Under the pieces are notes generated by a model that was not told where the DNA came from, did not search any database, and saw only the letters and a list, made by a program, of their open reading frames with translations. A stretch of 64,000 nucleotides of DNA, from NCBI RefSeq assembly GCF_030463535.1, contig NC_132888.1:33192769-33256768 (forward strand), given 5' to 3'. Each line of letters opens with the position of its first letter. The stretch's first letter is position 1. This DNA comes from Salminus brasiliensis (taxonomy: Eukaryota; Chordata; Actinopteri; Characiformes; Bryconidae). Position numbers and translations under genes: made by a program. Below are positions 32,155 through 44,860 of the stretch, one piece after another.

Positions 32155-32345
32155 ATATGTCCAAAAGTTTGTAGACACCTTATCGTTCAAAATTCTGAAA
32201 TCGAAGGTGGATTCAGTTTTTGCTGCAGTAACAAATTCTCACGTCCTGAGATGGCTGTACAGTAAATGTTGGAACATTTTTGTGAGGATATTGATTACAT
32301 TCAGCTACAAGAGTATTAGAGAGGTCAGGTAGGGCATCAAGGGCT
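32155..32345 (+). mobile_element. MITE fragment (TcMar-like)
   Basis: Begins TATATGTCCAAAAGTTTGTA then GACACC, the typical outer end of fish non-autonomous TcMar elements. The opposite end is not preserved. Confidence 0.6.
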
Positions 32346-32519
32346 TCAGTTGTTGCGTCAGGTGTGCTTGAGATAAACTAAAATCTAGACTAAGGGTCTG
32401 CTGACCGTGACTTTGACTGCATGTTAGAAATATGGCTAAACTTTAGAGATCACAGAATGTTCATAGAGATACAGATGAAAGCATAGTGCACAAGTTTAAA
32501 GTTAAATGAACACTGGCTA

Positions 32520-32650
32520 AACTACCTAGATGTGGCAAAAAGGAAGCTATCTCTGTCTACCAAAAGTCTCTGTCTCAAAGACTCCTGCGTGACTGCAAAA
32601 GACCTGCAGCAAGATTTGGTGGCAGCAGGCACTAAGGTTTTTAAAGCAAA
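32520..32650 (+). mobile_element. possible transposon relic
   Basis: GACTGCAAAAGACCTGCAGC followed by AAGATTTGGTGGCAGCAGGCACT resembles the N-terminal coding part of Tc1-like elements known in fish. Short and decayed; tentative. Confidence 0.35.
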
Positions 32651-35600
32651 ACCCCCAATCAAAACCATATCAATTAGCCAGAGTTTGGAACTTGTTTGAT
32701 TGGTTCATTTGATTGGTTTAATTGAACCAATCTGATAGTTTGTCAATTTTGCTAATAAACCTAATTTGCTTTGGGGTTTAATAATTGTTATTGCAACTGT
32801 ACTTGTATATGATATTGAAATTGAATCTATGTTTGACATGTGGTAATGTAACCTCTGTCTGAACAGTCAGATTAGAATTCATGTGACTTTAGTGTCAATC
32901 CAACTCAACATTTGTCATATTTTCGCTTTAGCTAGAATTAATCATCTTGGAAAGATGGAGAACAACAAGTAGTTTATTGTGTTTCCTCTGTTTTGTTTGT
33001 TTACGTCTGGATGAGTGCGCTGGGTGGAGGATTGTTGTTTGCACATGTGCGTCAGTCCAGAATGTCAGATATAGGCTGCATTATTTTTATGTAATATGAA
33101 CAGCCAAACAAAAAAATCTTATTTGAGCACTTAGGCTTGCAGTGTGCGTGTAGGCTTAGTTACAGAAAATAAACAGTGATTGTGCCCAGTTAGGCCAGTT
33201 GCACAGACTCCCGATTAAGTCAACTAAATGTTTTTTTCTTTACAATGGTTGAGTGATCATTTTCTCTACTTTTGTGAACTGACAGAAATCAGCATTACGA
33301 CACAACTGACATATTCCCTTCCCAGTACTATGGTTCTATCATTAAACAAGCTCGAGAGTAATAACACTTTTTTAGGTTAATTGTGAACCTTTTTAGGCAC
33401 AACCACGGGTGTCGGTAAAATTCAGTAAAATTAGCTTTGATCATAGTTTTTTATACTTGGCCTCATCTTGAAAATGGTGCTAAATGTTACTAGGTAGCTT
33501 TTCTTCCCCACAGATTTCTAAGAAGCCTATTTTTTGTTTCTTGTTTATTTTATTAGTTTTTTTTATGTGTGGCTCCCATAGTATATTGTAGCAATCTGCT
33601 GTAGTGTTTAATCTGTATTGGATCATTATTCTCAATTTTAACTGAGTTTGACACACAGTTACACACATTCATGGTCAATGGTAGCGTGCAACATTACTTT
33701 TTCAGTATTTTGTGTTTTATTGTAGACTTTTACCGCTATCTCGCCTTGAAGTCAGCAACTCTTCTTTTTAGAAAAGTTTCATGTTTTCATGCGCTTAAAA
33801 TCAGACACTTCTTTTGAAGTAATGTAAGTATTCATCGGTCAGTAGTAGCGGGACAGTACTTAAGAATCTTTGCTAAAGTAGATCCATTTTGTTTATTTGT
33901 TTCTCTTTGTATAATTCGACAGTACTCTTTCTGACACTGTCTGAACTAACTTGCATCATTAAAACAAACTAACTCCAGTGTTCGTCACTCCATATCACAT
34001 ATTACTGGAACTCTGGATATGGGACCTTTTGGCATTATATATATTCTGCTTATATGTACATATGTTTGCACTGTTGAAAGTACAGCATCGCTTTATATTT
34101 TTACTGTAAATTTCAAGAGTATTTATTTAGGTAGGGATTATTGGTGCTATTTTGGAGGAAAATATGATGGCATAATGCAAACCCCCTTTTTTTTCTTTTT
34201 TTTTCATTCTGCAAATAAAAAGACAGCATCTTTTTTGTCTAATTTACACAATCATCAATGCATAATAAATAAGTGTCAAGTACTGTAATGTCTTAGGAGC
34301 CTGTGCATATCAGGTCCAAAAGACACACGTGTGAAAAATGAATATATGTAGTCATGGACACACACGCACACAAACAGATAATTAAGACCTCTATTCATCT
34401 TTATTCGGCATCAAAATGTCATTATTGGTATACACTTCATACAAGTCAATAAATATAGAAGTCAATTTTACAACGCTACTTTCCTATGCTATGAATTTTT
34501 ATATGCTATCTTTCCTTCATTACTCTACTTGTTTTATGTGGTTTTTTTTCTATTTTGTGCATCTGGTTGATTTGTCCACAGATAATCTGCAGTAGAGCTG
34601 CACAGAGTTTGTGTTTGTGGCCGCTGTAGTTTTTTTCTGCACTAGCAAGGTCCAGACCACCATCACCATTATGAACATGCTCAAATGTCCAACCCAAAAA
34701 AACTGTGATAAAACTAACATAGGTAAACAAACACATTGTACATGTATAAGTGTTGTTACTTTAATGCCTCTGAAGAATGTTACTATTTCTTTGTGAATTG
34801 AACCACACATTTCAATACCAGCTTATGTTTGTCTAAATTACCATGTCTTCATATGCTAGTGTCTGTGCTGATCTTGGGTTTAGTTTTTCAAAAACTTAAC
34901 ATACACGACACTTCCCAAAAACACACATATACATTCATACTCAATATGGCATTAAAATGATTACCCTTTAACTAATCAGAAAATATACTTCTCCATTCTC
35001 ATTGGATAACACTTTCACTAACACACATCGTCTAGGCAATTACCAGTATTGTTAATGATAAAAAATAATCATCATATGTGGACTGTTTGTAAGATTTAAA
35101 TAAATGCATTTACATGTTTAAATGCCTTTGTGTAGTTACTAAACTACTAAAAATATGACTACTATATTTGCCATCAAATTTCAGCGTTTTAGTACATGCC
35201 ACTGATAATAGTAGGATGCATTCCCCTGCCACAATAAAATTGGTTATTTGGGTCATAATATTGGAATCCTTTTCTGTGCTATATAGAACCATTTACAAAA
35301 GGTTTTATGCCAAAAAAGAACCATTTAGTCAGGCAAAGAATTGTTTGATTTGTCATGGTGCTATACTGTGCTAATAACACTTAAAGAAGCATTATTCTAA
35401 AAAAAATTCTAAAAACAATGACCTCTCACGGTTAGGTTACACTTAACACTTGAAGGATTTTTTTCTCTTATAGAGCCGCCTTCCATTCCCTCCCATAAAC
35501 TCAAAAGACGCCTGTAAAATCTATTTTTCAGAGAGACTCGTCATCAAATTACACCACTAATTCTTCTTGGTATTTGTTGTCTTTATAATTTAAAATATAT

Positions 35601-35789
35601 AATCATTTATACATCCTGTTTAAACTGTTCATATTGAAATATATGGGTTAATTTAGATTTTGGTCTGCAGTTTTTAACACCTTATGCCTGGTGACTTTTA
35701 TTATACCCTAAGGATTACTGAACGGTAACTACATGCAAAGCAATGTGAATTGGCCGAGGTGTTCTTAAGTGCAGCTTTGTCATGTCAAG

Positions 35790-36190
35790 TCAAATTTATT
35801 TGTATAGCGCTTTTTACAGCTGTTGTCACAAAGCAGCTTTACATAATTAGTAATTAGTAAAAGACAGAAAAAAGAAAAATAAATAACATAAAAAGACATG
35901 AGAAATCTAAGACCCCCAGTGAGCAAGCCAATGGCGACAGTGGCAAGGAAAAACTCCCTCAGAGCTGGAGGAAGAAACCTTGGGAGGAACCAAGACTCAC
36001 AAGGGTGACCCATCCTCCTCTGGTCAGAACTATTTATAAATTATTGATAAAATTTACCAAACCATCAATACTGTATATAATCATTATATAATAATCATGG
36101 TGTAGTAGAACTTAATATAGTCATGGCAGTGATGGTCAGAGTAATGATAGTTAATAGTGGTAATATTAATAGTGGCAGATAGTTAAGAGT
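35790..36190. mobile_element. interspersed repeat, copy 2 of the family at 25485
   Basis: Begins TCAAATTTATTTGTATAGCG, with TTGTCACAAAGCAGCTTTAC, AAACTCCCTCAGAGCTGGAG and GAAACCTTGGGAGGAACCA. Better preserved than copy 1. Confidence 0.8.
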
Positions 36191-37546
36191 CCATTTAGGT
36201 TTTAGCTTTGCCACCCACCAGTTGTTTTTTTTCTTTCTTTATTACACCATTCTAAGTAAAACTCTAGAGACTGAAAATTCCAGCAATTATAGAAATACTT
36301 CAAACGTATGTGAACTTTTCCTGAAGCTGCTGGCCGGTATCAGAATTATTTTATGCATTGCACTGTTGTCACACAGCTGACTGGAAGTCAGAGACTGCCC
36401 TTTATTTCTTGCATTTCTAATTAAAACAGTCCTTAAGAATTTTTACACACACACACAAAGTTTTTCTTAGTCTTAGATGCTGGAGTATTTTCTGCTTCTC
36501 ACCATGCAAGTCATTCCAAGCACATTCAGTGATGTTGAGGCCCGGACTGTGGAGTCATACACCCATTGTTTAACTACTTTTCTCAGTATGAGCTTCTTTT
36601 TCAGCTCAGATCTTCTCACAGTGAAAAGATGGTGGAATAATTGTTTTTCTCCACTCTCTCTAACATGTCAGGTCTTGCACAATTGTCTTTTATTCATTAA
36701 AACATTTCCCTTTGCCCCAACCCCTTTTTTTGCATCAGTAAGAAGACAAATCCTAGAACTAATGAAACCAAAAAAGAAACACTGCTTTAAAACAAAGAAT
36801 ACATGGTTTATTTTTTCTGTTTACAAAAATAAACTTTCATAATATCAAAGAATAAGTTATTGCTATCAAAGATAAGAGTATTAATAAATGTGAAATTAAA
36901 AGCCAAATCTCATGTCTACTCTTACCCTCTCACAGTACAAACTATATCCCTCAAAGACTGCATTATGAAAGCAAAAGTGTAAGCTTCACTTAGAATGTTT
37001 TGATCAATATACATTCAATGAGAAGCAATCTTCCCTTGGTAAACATATCCAACATCTCAGAATACCAAAAACACCTCAAAATGCACCACATTCACAGCGG
37101 ATTAGTGAAGTGCAAGATATTGAATGAAGGAGTTGAAGGCCTTCGATTAGTTTCCTGGAACTAAAGAACCTAAATTATTGATTTTCTACAGGCACAGTTA
37201 GAATTAGATTATCAGACTTAAAGTTTTATTTCCAGAAAACTGACCGAATGTATTTGGTATAAGACATTTCCTTCAGCAATAAAAAAGGAGCTGTAAATAC
37301 CATAACAAAAGTTATATAATGCAACAATGTTGACAAGTAGACAGGAAAATCCATCAAAGGGCTTTTCATACAAGGCAGTGCCTCTCAGTCTTAGGTGACC
37401 AGTGATGAACATCAGACTCTCTACATTCTTCTGCTGTCTTAAGCCGCAGAGAATTATCCTATTATCTTCAGACTGGTTATATTAAGCACTCTTTCATCCT
37501 GTAAGCATTTCAGATTTTTTCCCCATTTTAAAGTCTTTCCAACTCC

Positions 37547-37647
37547 TCAACTGTCAAACCTCTGAAGTCGCCGTTGGCGCATTTCTTCTATTGGCGGGTC
37601 AGAGCGGACATTAAACCCGTAGAACGGTCTGGTTTGACTCGAACCCC
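37547..37647 (-). CDS. rhbdd1: rhbdd1 coding exon 7 (stop)
   Basis: 101 bp, ends DPPIEEMRQRRLQRFDS then TGA. It is the VCP-binding tail known in human RHBDD1. Confidence 0.93.
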
Positions 37648-40600
37648 CTACTGGACACATAAAACTTTGTCAGTCCAAACAGTAAGAAATGTTGCCTTCT
37701 GGCCTGTAGGTGGCAGCAGATACAAAGTTAAAAAGTTCCCTTAAACGTACAGGTTCAAACTAAGTAAACACTACTTGAATAAAGAAATAACAGATTACAA
37801 TGTGTTAACATACAAAACATGAATGAATCCCCATCATACAATATTGGTTCCTAGAAGTTACTGTTCTCTTGCCCCAATAACTCCTTACTCACCTTGGTCT
37901 TGAAGGCTGGCCCTAATGGCTGCGTCGTACTGCTCTTCTTCCGAAAGCCCAGCTGTGTACAAGTGCTGAGGTGGAGCATTTGGGCCATTTGAGTTAGACT
38001 GCTCCCTAAAGGAGGTGCTAGAGTTGTAAGAGCCATAGGGGTCCTGTCCATAATATGATGAACTCTGTGAACTCTGTGGAGGGTATGGCATTCCATATCC
38101 ACTGTAACCTGTAGGCCATTAATAAACACATCAAATAGTGCATAAGGTTGGATTGCAACATGCTTCTAAACAATACAAATGACTTACCTGAGGAGTTATA
38201 GTATGTGTAAGGCCTGTGATAGTTTCCATTTGAACTTACAAAACCTGAGGGACCAAAGAGCAAATCTTGTTTACTTGTTTGTCAATTAATCATTTGTTGT
38301 GGTACGTAAGTGTAAGAAGAATTCATTTGAAAACAGCAAAGAAAACATTCATGGATGCACAAAGTATCTTCATAGCTCATAACATTATGTCTCGACACCA
38401 TTAACATTATAACAAATGAGATTTTAAACAATTTGTCCCAGGAGTTTTCCCAGCAACAGTTCTTATTGTTGTTAAATCATGTTTATTTTTCATATATTTT
38501 TAAGTAAATATATAAGGCATGTTTACTGATAAACCAACCAAGACAAGAGCTCTGCTTACACCAACAACAAAGAAAAACACACACGCACTGTCCCACCTGC
38601 ACATGTCTTCATGAGTCTCCTGAGGGGGCCAGTGGAGTAGAGCAGTCCAACCAAGATACCAGACAGGTGGCCCACAAAAGATGTCCTGTCGGGAAAGAGA
38701 CACAGAGAGAGAGACAAAGACATACTGAGTGAGAAAATAGGCATAATACTTGGACTCAGACATTACTCTATGCATGTGGGTGTGTTTGGGTGGCTGAATC
38801 TCAGTCTTACCCTGGGTTCAGGAAGTGAATCAGGATTAGCTCCACCCAGCAGGCATAGCGATTGGCTACAGGCAGCCCCATGATGTATTTCACTCCACCA
38901 GGATTATAATGATTATTTACAACTTTTAACCCAAATAATACACCTGAAACATGCAGAGAAACACTTTAAGTTCAACTTCCAAATATAGAAGAGCATTAGC
39001 TTTCAGTCTGGCCAAAAATATATAATTTTTACCATAGTTGATCAGCCAAGATATGTTAAGTATTCTTTAGTTTTAAACTGGAGATACACTGCTAATATAA
39101 CTTCCATAAAGAGTTCATGGAAGCTTAAACCCAACCTATTTTATTGTATTAACTAAACACTGCCTATGCAGAGTTGGAGGAGAGCCTAAAACCAAGTAAA
39201 CATGGAATAAAAGGACTTTCTGACTTTTAACGGATGCCGGTGAAAATGCCTTTCTTCTCCTTTTTCCACCACAGAAAGTAACCTTGACAGAATTCCCCCG
39301 GACACCCCGTGTGTTTTGTTTGTATATTGTATTGTTTGTGTTGTGTATTAGCCACCAAATCCACACCCATGTTATTTCAATCACTCTCTTAGTGGGTCTA
39401 ATACAGCACACCTAATAACAAGTACATAAGAGTAAATAAGAAACAATAGATTTTCTATCAATTTATCTATTGATCATTTTGTTGATTACTTGATTAATCA
39501 AAGTTATTAATTTTCCTTAAAATAGAAATTGAGCATTACAAAACTGTGAATAAAGATTTACATATTAAGTGCAAAACTGTAGGTTTAAACAAGAACTATA
39601 ATAGTCAGCATAATAGTCAGCAGTGCAGTGGGGTATTTATACCCATTAAAGTGTATGTGATCTGATGTATTTATGCATAAAAATGTGCTTTAAAAATGCA
39701 GAAGGTTAATATCCAGCCAAGCCCATAACGCACAAAAACACACTGGTGTTTGACTGTGTGTGATCAGTGAGTGTTTACATTCGGGTCCGTTTTTTTTTTT
39801 ACATGAAAAATGTTAAATGTAAAAAAAAAAAAAAATTAATACACATCATTTTATGCTAATATCAAATATAATGTTATCACTTGAGAAAAGAGGACCTCCA
39901 TGTAACTTCACCTTCACCCAGTTATCTATGCCATCACAAAATTCCTTTACATATAAACACCAGAGTCTGTTTCCTTTGCGCCTTGTTTGTACTGTGTGGG
40001 AAAGAGCAGCTTCCAGCTTCACGTTTGAACTCTGGTGTCAAATTACACGGCTGCCAGTGTCCGTGGTGTGCAAGGTATTAACATTAAGCAATGTAGACAG
40101 TCTGACAGATCCGCACTAGGTATGAACCATCCCTAAACACAAACAGACACCCGTTGCGATAATTTTGCCATTATTCTGGTGCTCCATCATCCACAATAGC
40201 ACCTGTGCGTTTTCTCCTGATGTGATCATGCATCTATTTACCTGAGAAACCTACAGCACACTGCATGCTATAGGATGGATCATCAGTCAGGTGTGAGAGT
40301 CCTGCCTCCAGGAGCAGATAGACCAGTCCAGTGAGCAGAGAGAAGACAGACAACAGGTAAGCGAACCAGGCTCCGCCCAACCTGCGCTCTAGTTTAATCC
40401 CTTTCCAGAGGAAGGACACCATGTTGAAGTAGAGGTGCCAGTCATCTGCATGATGGAATGGGGACAGAAGGAGTCGATACCAGTCTCCATGCCAATACGC
40501 CTGCTGCACGCTTACACACGTCTGGAGACACACATGCAGACACATACACCATTTCAGCAGACACCTTCTACAAAAATACTGGCAAAATGACCCTGCCAAA

Positions 40601-41880
40601 AAAATCCAGTCAAGATCCCATTAAACTAGTGGCTAGTGGAACCTAGTGGCAGGACAGGAGATAGCAGCAGACATACTTTAATTTATCAAAGAGGACTACT
40701 TTTCAGCAGCATTCTACTCAAAGGCATTTCAGACTTTCCAGTCCTCTGTAGATCTCTCTGTCTGCTGCTGCAGCAGCATCTATAAAGATAAGATAAGATA
40801 GTCCTTTATTAGTCCCGCAGTGGGGAAATTCCCAAAGACTAGCATGATATTTGATCTATATAATCTATAGAGACTAGCATGCATTTCTCTGCCATTACAT
40901 CAATAAAAGTTGCTCTGTATTGTAGGATTATTCGAATATTGCTCAGAGGGGTGTCTGAGTGGTCCAGCAGACTAAATCCGAATCCTGGGTAATACCATCT
41001 GCCATCAGCAGCCAGAGCCGGAGAGAGCACAAACAGCCTTGCTTTCATGGTGGGTAGATGGCTCACTCTGTCCCCACATCACTTCAGCATGATGCTGGGC
41101 AGCACAGGCGTTTGCTAGGCGATTTATCAGAGCTGGGTACCCGGCACTTTCCTGAGAGCGCATTGTATGCTCAGTTACGTTACATCAGCAGCAGTTTGAA
41201 AAGTGGCTTCTCTCGCACCTTCTCTCACTTTCTCTTGACTCTGTTCCTTTTTTTAAAGGCCAATCAGCTCCAGCTGATCAGGCATCTGATTGAGAAAAAA
41301 AAGTGTGGGGGAAAATATATAGATCACTCTGCCTCTGACTACCAGTTATGTGGGCATGATTGTGGTCCTGCTGTGGAAGCGGCAAGGTTTAGGAGGTATT
41401 GGTGTTGTGTCTCTTGCCAGCTTCATTGCTCTGCCCTCGGGGGCGTCACTTTAGCTTTTCATCTCTGTTTAGTGTTTGGGGATGTAGTGTTTGCTTTTTG
41501 GCCCTCCAAACACTCACAAAAATGATGCAGGCTTTTTGGCCCTCTAAGGCATAGCACAACCGGGATAAGAGAGTGGCACACATGTATAGATTTTTTTTAG
41601 GTTGAGTAGTTGAGGAGTTATCTCTACATTCTGTTAAGCATGTCTAAGCTGGTAATTGCTACAAAAGGATGCATTCGTGGATGAAGCACAGAGGAACTGC
41701 GACTCCAAAACAGCTTTTTGACATTACCTGAAAGAGAGGCTTGACAGGAAATAGGAAGAGGTAGATGTTCAGGCCCAGTGTTGCCAATGTGACAGGAGGG
41801 ATGTTGTCTATGCCCAGTTGGAACACCTGAGAGGCTAGCAACAACAGGCCAAGATTAAAACCTCGCTGCCTGTTCCGCAT
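37547..41880 (-). CDS. rhbdd1: rhbdd1 (RHBDL4): ER rhomboid intramembrane protease, 7 coding exons
   Basis: Serine protease of the ER membrane that cleaves unstable membrane proteins and hands them to p97/VCP for degradation (family knowledge). Exons on the minus strand: 41728-41880, 40242-40521, 38811-38943, 38597-38685, 38188-38244, 37893-38108 and 37547-37647. They sum to 1029 bp in phase, 342 residues (human 315). Seen: MRNRQRGFNLGLLLLASQVF start, DDWHLYFNM loop, GFSG with catalytic Ser in the second/third exon join, GHLSG with catalytic His, a ubiquitin-interacting motif (SEEEQYDAAIRASLQ) and the C-terminal VCP-binding motif (EEMRQRRLQRFDS, stop 37547-37549). All introns are GT-AG. It faces col4a4 tail to tail. 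Confidence 0.96.
37893..38108 (-). CDS. rhbdd1: rhbdd1 coding exon 6
   Basis: 216 bp. Low-complexity cytosolic segment, then YTAGLSEEEQYDAAIRASLQ, the ubiquitin-interacting motif. Confidence 0.93.
38188..38244 (-). CDS. rhbdd1: rhbdd1 coding exon 5
   Basis: 57 bp, Tyr/Ser/Asn-rich linker FVSSNGNYHRPYTYYNSS. Confidence 0.9.
38597..38685 (-). CDS. rhbdd1: rhbdd1 coding exon 4
   Basis: 89 bp. TSFVGHLSGILVGLLY contains the catalytic His. Confidence 0.94.
38811..38943 (-). CDS. rhbdd1: rhbdd1 coding exon 3
   Basis: 133 bp. VLFGLKVVNNHYNPGG, then GLPVANRYACWVELILIH, a membrane helix. Confidence 0.94.
40242..40521 (-). CDS. rhbdd1: rhbdd1 coding exon 2
   Basis: 280 bp, phase 0 to 1. Encodes LLLSPFHHADDWHLYFNM and WKGIKLERRLG, ending CAVGFSG, the catalytic Ser motif. 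Confidence 0.95.
40786..40850 (-). mobile_element. non-LTR retrotransposon 3' tail fragment
   Basis: AAGATAAGATAAGATAGTCC and TTTATTAGTCCCGCAGTGGG followed by GAAATTC: the reverse of a LINE 3' end with a short tandem (ATCTT)n tail. The same sequence occurs at 43655-43860. Confidence 0.7.
40945..41200 (+). mobile_element. tRNA-derived SINE, copy 2
   Basis: GTCTGAGTGGTCCAGCAGAC head, B-box-like region CGAATCCTGGG, then CATCAGCAGCCAGAGCCG and CCCCACATCACTTCAG, parallel to 30483-30720. Confidence 0.7.
41728..41880 (-). CDS. rhbdd1: rhbdd1 coding exon 1
   Basis: 153 bp, 51 codons from ATG (41878-41880), which follows TGTCTTGCAG directly, so an upstream non-coding exon is implied. First membrane helix, IDNIPPVTLATLGLNIYLFL. 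Donor GTAATG. Confidence 0.94.
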
Positions 41881-43470
41881 CTGCAAGACACAAACACAAA
41901 CACCAACTTTACAATACACACATACAACACTCCTCTGCACGTCACTTCTCTGAAACACGAATACACACACACACAAATCCTGTTTACATGCATACCAATG
42001 GTCCAATCAGTCTACCTAAGACTGCTAAATAAGATATTAATATGTAAACTGCACAGTGATTGTTATGGTTCTGCTCTTGTTATGGATCTTTGCTTAATTA
42101 AAGCAAGTCATTATTCAAAGACAGATCTGAACATGTTACCACTTCTAACATGTTACAACGCCTCACTGACTGTTTTGAGACATTTTGCAACACGTAATAT
42201 GACAACATGAGAAAAGCAGAGAAATGCCACAAGTGGTCTTGGTTTCTTAGGATAACTAAGTACCCAGTCAGGTTCTTATGCATGTAAACATAATCCTAAA
42301 GATAGCCGAAGGTTGTTGCTCTGACTTTCAGTGTCTATCAAATAGCTGGAATCTCTCAAGCATCCCCAAACCCCTACAGGTCACACACACTCAAACTATC
42401 CTGGAAACAATGAGAACAGAGATCATAAACACGCAGCTGGATGTGTGGGTAAGAAAATGTGAGGAATGCACTGACAGAGCAATGCTCAAACCACGGAATG
42501 TGAATGAGAGAGTAAATGAGGGTCAGACCTAATAACCTAGCCACACGCACAACAGAGCGCACACAACATACAAACATGCACCCATACAGACAATGCCAAG
42601 AGTACACTTCTAGTGTTTCTACTTAGGAACAGTGCCACCCGTGAAGTTATCACTGTTATCAAATCTGTGCTATAACTATACGACCCTTAATCATTACATT
42701 AAAGCAATAAGCCACCTAACGGTCAACGATAGATTGCACTACCTCATTTCTTTACTCTGGATATCTGAATATTCAGATTCATCGACCTGAGTTTGCAAAC
42801 CATCATCCAGGAGGTAATACAGGAATACAACTGTGCCAGAACCATTACGCTGTTAGACTGCTGCACTCTATTCTGTTACTCTGGGATACAGACCCTGCTG
42901 ATACTTTCCTGTATACACTGTATATTTATCTGAATGCATACCTTTATCACCCCCATCATTCTGTTGATACACACTAAACTACTGCATTCCCAATACTGAT
43001 AGTATTTTTATATTCACTCTCTATACACAGATAGTCCAATAAAATGGATAATGTTCTCTGGCTGTAATGATGGTCATCTGTGTGCCACCAAAACAGCTCA
43101 CTCTATAAGACCTATAAGTGCACTGTTGTATGTGCCACTGAGATATCAGCATCAGATACTTAAAACTCCTGTCAGTTGCGAGGTGGATCTTCCGTGGGGC
43201 TGATGTGGATCCCACATGTAAATAGCACACATGTGCCTGGCTATCCTTGTGAAAAATAAATAAATAAATAAATAAATAACTACAGATTGCAAATGATGTG
43301 TTTAAAAAATTAAAAAGTAAAACAGGAGAAAACACTGAAAGATTCTGACATGACAGAGACAAATCAAAGCAAATGTGTGCACATTGAAAAGTACAGGTGC
43401 CGGACGTAAAACATCATGACAAAATAAAGGAAAATTATAAAAATACAATACAGCTACAGCATGGTTAGTG
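41881..43470. other. rhbdd1 first intron
   Basis: Non-coding between the first coding exon and the presumed promoter. An (AAAT)n run is at 43252-43280. No exon recognised. Confidence 0.5.
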
Positions 43471-43489
43471 TTAGACATGCATAATAGGT

Positions 43490-43645
43490 GCAATCTTTTT
43501 CTGTTCTGGCACCGAAGTAGTGGAACGAGCTTCCCCTGGGTGTCCCAACAGCAGAGTCGCTCTGTCATCAAACCCAGACTGAAGACTCTCCTCTTCCGAG
43601 GGTACTTGGGCGAAGAGTAGAGTACTATGGCCTCCTTTTTGACTT
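43490..43645 (+). mobile_element. LINE ORF2 C-terminal fragment
   Basis: Translates near HRSSGTSFPWVSQQQSRSVI and KPRLKTLLFRGYL, the 'W/A-N-S-L-P ... S-IFK-RLKTHLF' ending seen in fish CR1/Rex1/L2-type reverse transcriptases. Truncated at the 5' side. Confidence 0.65.
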
Positions 43646-43649
43646 GTGT

Positions 43650-43860
43650 TCAGTAAGATAAGATAAGATAAGATAAGATAATCCTTTATTAGTCCCGCAG
43701 TGGGGAAATTCACAGTGTAGCAGCAGAAAGGGATAGCAGGACACTCAGTTACAAAAAATTTGGATAAATAATTTACACTATATACACAATATAAATAAGA
43801 ATTAAAAAAGCAATAAACAATATTATTTACAGTAAAAGACTCTTAATTGCACATGGGGAT
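43650..43860 (-). mobile_element. non-LTR retrotransposon 3' end with (AAGAT)n tail
   Basis: Starts with five AAGAT units (the tail on the opposite strand), then TCCTTTATTAGTCCCGCAGT and GGGGAAATTCACAGTGTAGC. Homologous to 40786-40850. Confidence 0.7.
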
Positions 43861-44574
43861 GGGATATTGCACATAGTATTCCCTGAACATGAACGTGTGT
43901 GTGTAGTTAAGTGTGTGTGTATGTGGTCCGTTGGGAGCAGTGTTGGTTGTGCAGTCAGTAGTGTATAAGCTTAAAGATATCTTTGAATTTGAGGCTATTC
44001 AAACTAGCTGAGGTTATTCTTAAGTAAAGAGTGAAGCACTTTTGTAAAAAAGCCTTAAATATAAGTGTAAATGTTATGTTGGTAAATGTAAATGGTCTAT
44101 GTTGCTGCTATTCCTGAAAAACCCTTGGGGGGTTTAAAAGTACACTATCCTGGAGAACAAAACAGCATCTGCATTTCACGGTTCTGGCCCTACAGCATAC
44201 ACGCTAGCTAACACCTCCTATGTAACGTGACTGTTTAGACTATAGCAGCTACCATAACATCATAGTCCACGAGCTGCCATGGGGGTTTGAGGCATGATCT
44301 GGAGCCAGGGCTGCTAACAGAAGATGAATTAATCTCCTCATGACCACTCGTCCACCTAGGTGAGGGGTCTCAGCCTGTTTTTTAGGAACTGCCAGGACAT
44401 TTAGCTAGCATGACATGACAAGACGTCTAGTAACATAGCTAGCTATAGCTGTATCAGCTAACTAGCTAACTATATTTAAGTCAGGCTTGGCTGTTGTAGC
44501 TATTATCTAGTAATGTGACGTTAGCTAGGTAGAAAACATTTGTAGGAAACAGCTACTTCAGCAGACTTAGATAC

Positions 44575-44860
44575 CTCTGAATGGAGGAAATACGATGATG
44601 AACCTGATGATGTCTTGTCCGTCACTTTCGTGGATATGTCCTTATAAGTTGCTGCTGTTAGCACTGATATATTTAGCCCGTAGCTCTGTCGTTTTCATAC
44701 AAATCATCGAATAACAAGAACCGTGAACATCGGACAGATATTCCCTATCCCAGCACAGTCACACGTCGGGATGTTCAGTTTATAAACTCTTGTACTTTCA
44801 CAAGATTTCATCAGTAGAAGCCGGAAGAAAACAAACTGACGATGCGCATCACGTGACATC
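44575..44860 (-). promoter_or_regulatory. rhbdd1: probable rhbdd1 promoter and 5' non-coding exon
   Basis: On the minus strand, an E-box TCACGTGA (44849-44856), TGCGCATC (NRF-1-like, 44843-44850) and an ETS core CTTCCGG (44821-44827) cluster within 40 bp. Downstream, TCAGAG|GTATCT at 44575/44574 could be the donor of a leader exon spliced to the ATG exon at 41880. Position and motif cluster suggest the promoter; no transcript evidence is available. Confidence 0.5.

Larger units (their letters stand above)
31274..37546. other. convergent spacer: 3' UTRs of col4a4 (+) and rhbdd1 (-)
   Basis: The col4a4 3' UTR starts at 31274; a possible poly(A) signal AATAAA is at 31790-31795, weakly supported. 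The spacer is AT-rich and contains the repeat fragments listed separately. No further gene is seen. The open stretch 36477-36842 contains a decayed repeat-like segment (CAGTGATGTTGAGGCCCGGA) and does not look like a gene. Confidence 0.55.

Noticed and set aside
36477-36842. 121-codon plus-strand open frame
   Set aside because: No recognisable domain or splice context; the DNA resembles a decayed repeat and the frame is AT-rich low-complexity at its end.
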